From the NCBI GenBank assembly GCA_949878435.1, contig CATLAK010000002.1:124001-188000 (forward strand): a stretch of 64,000 bases of DNA, in the 5' to 3' direction. Origin of the DNA: an uncultured Lachnospiraceae bacterium (GTDB lineage: Bacteria > Bacillota > Clostridia > Lachnospirales > Lachnospiraceae). A program made the position numbers and the translations under genes. Below are positions 60,935-64,000 of the stretch, piece after piece; within the stretch, counting starts at the first letter, position 1, and each line of letters starts with the position of its first letter. Below the pieces are notes generated by a model. It had not been told where the DNA came from and did no database searches. It saw nothing but the letters and a program-made list of their open reading frames with translations.

Positions 60935-62260
60935 ATGAAAAAGAAAGTTTTAGCAGTACTTCTTGCTTCTGCTATGGTAGCTTCTTTGGTTGGCTGCGGC
61001 GGCGGCGAAACAGAAGCTCCTGCACCGGCAGAAACAGAAACAACAGACAACACGGAAGCAGAGGCAGAAGCTCCTGCAGAGACAACAGATGACGCTCAGG
61101 CAGAAGCAGAAGCTCCTGCAGAGGAAGAGGCAATCACAGCAACAATCACTGTATGGGGACCTTCAGAAGATCAGTCCGCAGACGCTGGCAACTGGCTTCC
61201 TACAATGTGCGAACAGTTCGCAGCACAGCATCCAAGCTGGGATCTGACTTTTGAGTATGGCGTATGTGCAGAAGGCGATGCAAAGGCTACTATAACACAG
61301 GACGTTGAAGGCGCAGCTGACGTATACATGCTTGCAAACGACAACATTCCTGAATTAGTTGCTGCAAACGCACTTGCAGAACTTGGCGGAAGCTACTTAG
61401 ATGCTGTAACATCTACAAACGCTGATTCTATCACAGCATCTGTTACATACAATGATTCCGTATGGGCATTCCCTTTCACATCCAACACATGGTTCATGTA
61501 CTACGACAAGAGTGTCTTCACAGAAGATGATGTTAAGAGCCTTGATACAATGTTAGAAAAAGGAAAGGTTTCCTTCCCTCTTTCAAACAGCTGGTATATC
61601 CAGGCATTCTATGTTGCTAACGGCGCTACTATCTTTGGCGATGGTACAGACGAAGCAGCAGGCATCAACTTCGGCGGCGAGAACGCAGTAGCAGCTACAG
61701 ATTATCTTGTTGACTTAGTTGCAAACGCTAACTTCATCAACGACCAGGATGGTGCAGGTATCGCAGGTCTTCGTGACGGTTCCGTTAATGCAATCTTCTC
61801 TGGTACATGGGATGCAGCATCTGTACAGGAAGCACTTGGCGATAACATGGGCGTTGCAGCACTTCCTACAGCTAACATCGGTGGAAATGCAGGTCAGTTA
61901 AAGTCCTTCATGGGATCTAAGGCAGTAGGCGTTAACCCTAACTGTGAGAACATGGAAGTTGCTATGGCACTTGCAGCTTACCTTGCTAGTGAAGAAGCTC
62001 AGATGGCTCACTATGAACTGAGAAACGTTCTTCCTTCTAACACAAACATTACACTTGCAGACGATGCAATTGCAACTGCTGTAACAAACACTATGGTATC
62101 TACATCTATCATGCAGCCTGTTGTTTCTTCTATGGGTAACTACTGGTCACCTGCAGAGAACATGGGTAAGGCACTTGTTGCTGGTGAAATCACACATGAC
62201 AATGCAGCAGAGAAGACAGAAGAAATGAACACAGCAATGAACACAGACGTTGCACAGTAA
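60935..62260 (+). CDS. Maltodextrin-binding lipoprotein (MalE-like)
   Basis: A 441-residue substrate-binding lipoprotein, lipobox LVGC. A flexible acidic linker (about 25-68, with EAEAPAE repeated twice) precedes the family 1 binding domain (ITVWGPSEDQ, WAFPFTSNTWFMYYDKSVF, AMALAAYLASEEAQMAHYEL). Located between malQ and two MalF/MalG-type permeases, it almost certainly collects maltose or maltodextrin. AAAGGAGAGG precedes the ATG. Codon use is strongly skewed to a few triplets, as in highly expressed genes. Confidence 0.92.
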   Translation: MKKKVLAVLLASAMVASLVGCGGGETEAPAPAETETTDNTEAEAEAPAETTDDAQAEAEAPAEEEAITATITVWGPSEDQSADAGNWLPTMCEQFAAQHPSWDLTFEYGVCAEGDAKATITQDVEGAADVYMLANDNIPELVAANALAELGGSYLDAVTSTNADSITASVTYNDSVWAFPFTSNTWFMYYDKSVFTEDDVKSLDTMLEKGKVSFPLSNSWYIQAFYVANGATIFGDGTDEAAGINFGGENAVAATDYLVDLVANANFINDQDGAGIAGLRDGSVNAIFSGTWDAASVQEALGDNMGVAALPTANIGGNAGQLKSFMGSKAVGVNPNCENMEVAMALAAYLASEEAQMAHYELRNVLPSNTNITLADDAIATAVTNTMVSTSIMQPVVSSMGNYWSPAENMGKALVAGEITHDNAAEKTEEMNTAMNTDVAQ

Positions 62261-62287
62261 AATTTCAGTCAAAACAATAGGTTTCAG

Positions 62288-62307
62288 GATGCCCCTTATG
62301 GGGCATC
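62288..62307 (+). other. Intercistronic hairpin
   Basis: GATGCCCC and GGGGCATC pair perfectly around TTAT between the binding-protein and permease genes. No T-run follows; it probably slows 3' decay or partly stops transcription, so that more binding protein than permease is made. Confidence 0.65.
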
Positions 62308-62343
62308 TTGGTGCCTGTTTGATGGGAAGGTAGGAGGTTTAAT

Positions 62344-63720
62344 GTGAAGAAGACTGGTTCTGGAAGGAAAAAAGAGTTTGCGAATCCTTACACTGTAACG
62401 AAAGCAGTAACGAAAGGAAATATCATAACGAAATTATCCATGCTGGTCATGGGGTTAGGAAATATCGCACATAAACAGATTGGCAAGGGGATTGCATTTT
62501 TAGCTGTTGAGGCTGCTTATATCTGGTTTATGGTTACATCAGGTATTTACAATTTAAAAATGTTACCTTCACTGGGGTGGAGAGAACAGGAAAAAGTTTG
62601 GAATGAGAAAAAAAGCATATATGAATATGTAGCGGGAGATCAATCACTGCTCTTGCTCTTGTATGGTATTGCTACCATTTTTGTAACACTGGCTTTTATC
62701 ATGGTTTGGAGGGGAGCTGTAAAGAGTTCCTATGAAGCCGAAGTACTTGCCAAGGAAGGCAGGCACTTAAACACATTTAAAGAAGATATTAAGAGTTTGT
62801 TCAATCAAAATTTATATAGATTACTCCTTGCAGCGCCTATAGGGGGAGTTCTCGTATTCACTATCCTGCCGCTGATCTTCATGATCTGTATGGCGTTCAC
62901 CAATTACAGCAAGTTAGATGAGCATTTGGTTTTATTTGACTGGGTGGGACTTGAGAACTTTGCCAAGATTTTGAACTTTGGCGACAGCATCGGGCGTCAG
63001 TTCTATTCGGTATTGGGATGGACCTTAACTTGGGCAGTTCTTGCAACGGCGCTGAACTACATATTTGGTATGATTCTTGGAATCGTAATCAATAGGAAGG
63101 AAACAAAGGGAAAAGCATTCTGGCGTTTTTGCTTTGTACTATCTATTGCGGTTCCCCAGTTCGTGTCTTTGCTGATTATGAGAAGTATGCTGCAGACAAC
63201 AGGTATTGTAAATACCCTGCTTTTGAAGTATGGTCTGATTGATCAGGCGCTTCCTTTCTTCTCAAATGCAACATGGGCAAGAGCAACGGTTATCATCATT
63301 AACCTGTGGGTTGGTATTCCATATACACTGCTCCAGGTAACAGGTATCTTACAGAATATTCCGGGAGAGCTTTATGAAGCTGCTAAGATTGACGGTGCAA
63401 ATGCAATCCAGACCTTTTTCAAGATTACGCTGCCATATATGTTGTTTGTAATGACACCTTATCTGATTACACAGTTTACTGGAAATGTAAACAACTTTAA
63501 CGTTATTTTCCTGTTATCAGGAGGAAATCCGACCGGCGTGGGAGATACCGCAGGAAAGACGGATCTTCTGGTTACTTGGTTGTATAAGCTGACTATTGAT
63601 AAGAACTACTACAATCTGGGAGCGGTTATCGGTATCATGACCTTCGTGGTTCTGGCGATTGTGGCACTGTTGACCTATCGGAATACAGCATCCTATAAAG
63701 ACGAGGAGGGATTCATGTAA
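62344..63720 (+). CDS. Maltodextrin ABC permease, MalF-like
   Basis: A 458-residue membrane protein with about eight helices; the large N-terminal part before the core (helices near 45-65 and 95-125) is typical of MalF. The BPD motif is EAAKIDGANAIQTFFKITLP, which contacts the ATPase. AGGAGG precedes the GTG start. Its stop overlaps the next gene. No ATPase gene is in view; such importers often share a multi-use MsmK-type ATPase. Confidence 0.92.
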   Translation: MKKTGSGRKKEFANPYTVTKAVTKGNIITKLSMLVMGLGNIAHKQIGKGIAFLAVEAAYIWFMVTSGIYNLKMLPSLGWREQEKVWNEKKSIYEYVAGDQSLLLLLYGIATIFVTLAFIMVWRGAVKSSYEAEVLAKEGRHLNTFKEDIKSLFNQNLYRLLLAAPIGGVLVFTILPLIFMICMAFTNYSKLDEHLVLFDWVGLENFAKILNFGDSIGRQFYSVLGWTLTWAVLATALNYIFGMILGIVINRKETKGKAFWRFCFVLSIAVPQFVSLLIMRSMLQTTGIVNTLLLKYGLIDQALPFFSNATWARATVIIINLWVGIPYTLLQVTGILQNIPGELYEAAKIDGANAIQTFFKITLPYMLFVMTPYLITQFTGNVNNFNVIFLLSGGNPTGVGDTAGKTDLLVTWLYKLTIDKNYYNLGAVIGIMTFVVLAIVALLTYRNTASYKDEEGFM

Positions 63721-64000
63721 TGAGTAAAGCAAATGACACAGCCGTAACAGGCGCAAAAGTCCGTAAAACGATCACAAATGTTATTGTACATGTGATTCTG
63801 GCTATTTTAGCTTTTATATGGGTTCTGCCGATCTTTTGGGTAGTGATTACCAGCTTCAGAGGAGAAAAGGGATCTTATGTAACGACCTTTTTCCCACAGA
63901 CATATACGATTAATAATTATGTGAAGCTGTTTAAAGATACGACAATATTAAACTTCCCAAGGATGTTCATGAACACCTTTGTGATTGCCATTTTCACCTG
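63720..64000 (+). CDS. Maltodextrin ABC permease, MalG-like (cut by window end)
   Basis: The first 93 residues of the partner permease: an N-terminal helix (VILAILAFIWVLPIFWVVIT) followed by the conserved TSFRGEKGSY and NNYVKLFKDT, as in MalG. ATG overlaps the stop of the MalF-like gene. The rest lies outside the window. Confidence 0.88.
   Translation, partial: MSKANDTAVTGAKVRKTITNVIVHVILAILAFIWVLPIFWVVITSFRGEKGSYVTTFFPQTYTINNYVKLFKDTTILNFPRMFMNTFVIAIFT

Noticed and set aside
1..64000. CRISPR array, rRNA genes, complete insertion sequence or prophage structural genes
   Set aside because: No regularly spaced repeats, rRNA signatures, transposase or phage structural genes were seen; the KilA-N gene alone does not make a prophage.

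Overview
The window looks like a chromosomal segment of a Gram-positive anaerobic Clostridia member, most likely a Lachnospiraceae gut bacterium. Support comes from strong GGAGG ribosome-binding sites, frequent GTG/TTG starts, an anaerobic class III ribonucleotide reductase behind NrdR boxes, ClpC, an LCP wall protein, a family S8 subtilase without a signal peptide, and a maltodextrin locus of LacI, amylomaltase and an ABC importer. The species cannot be fixed from sequence alone.

Layout. 1-5284: deoxyribonucleoside catabolism (deoC 5'-truncated, deoB), a Crp-like regulator coupled to a chloramphenicol acetyltransferase-like gene, and an S8 subtilase. 5285-12304: an AT-rich accessory island with no integrase. 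It holds a KilA-N gene and a 1339-residue nuclease/STAND-ATPase gene behind a LexA-like box, a decayed RelE/ParE toxin with its antitoxin, and an orphan 71-residue gene. Two fossil copies of the subtilase 3' end lie in it. A 36-bp perfect palindrome inside the KilA-N gene has a 24-bp core that recurs at 12212.

12564-27142: a CocE-type hydrolase; a DEDDh exonuclease, family 4 uracil-DNA glycosylase and nitroreductase; a Bce-like two-component system with its ABC exporter; a D,D-carboxypeptidase, MATE exporter, His/Cys-rich secreted peptide and cardiolipin synthase. 27299-37121: three hybrid histidine kinases with one solute-binding lipoprotein and no permease. 37133-43784: an RsmF-like rRNA methyltransferase, a TPR lipoprotein, NrdR-boxed nrdD with a fused redox domain, and pyrF-pyrE. 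43814-57880: small membrane proteins, an M29-like aminopeptidase, purE-purM-purN-purD, a YvyF-like zinc-ribbon protein, an SH3b membrane protein, GntR-clpC, radA and an LCP protein. 57892-64000: tRNA-Trp, divergent lacI/malQ, and a maltodextrin importer running off the end.

The flanks are ordinary core and accessory metabolism of a host-associated fermenter. The most unusual part is the 5.3-12.3 kb island. Its two main genes look like a defence-type module (DNA-binding KilA-N plus Cap4-like nuclease fused to a STAND ATPase), placed next to a subtilase whose 3' end is repeated at two later boundaries.
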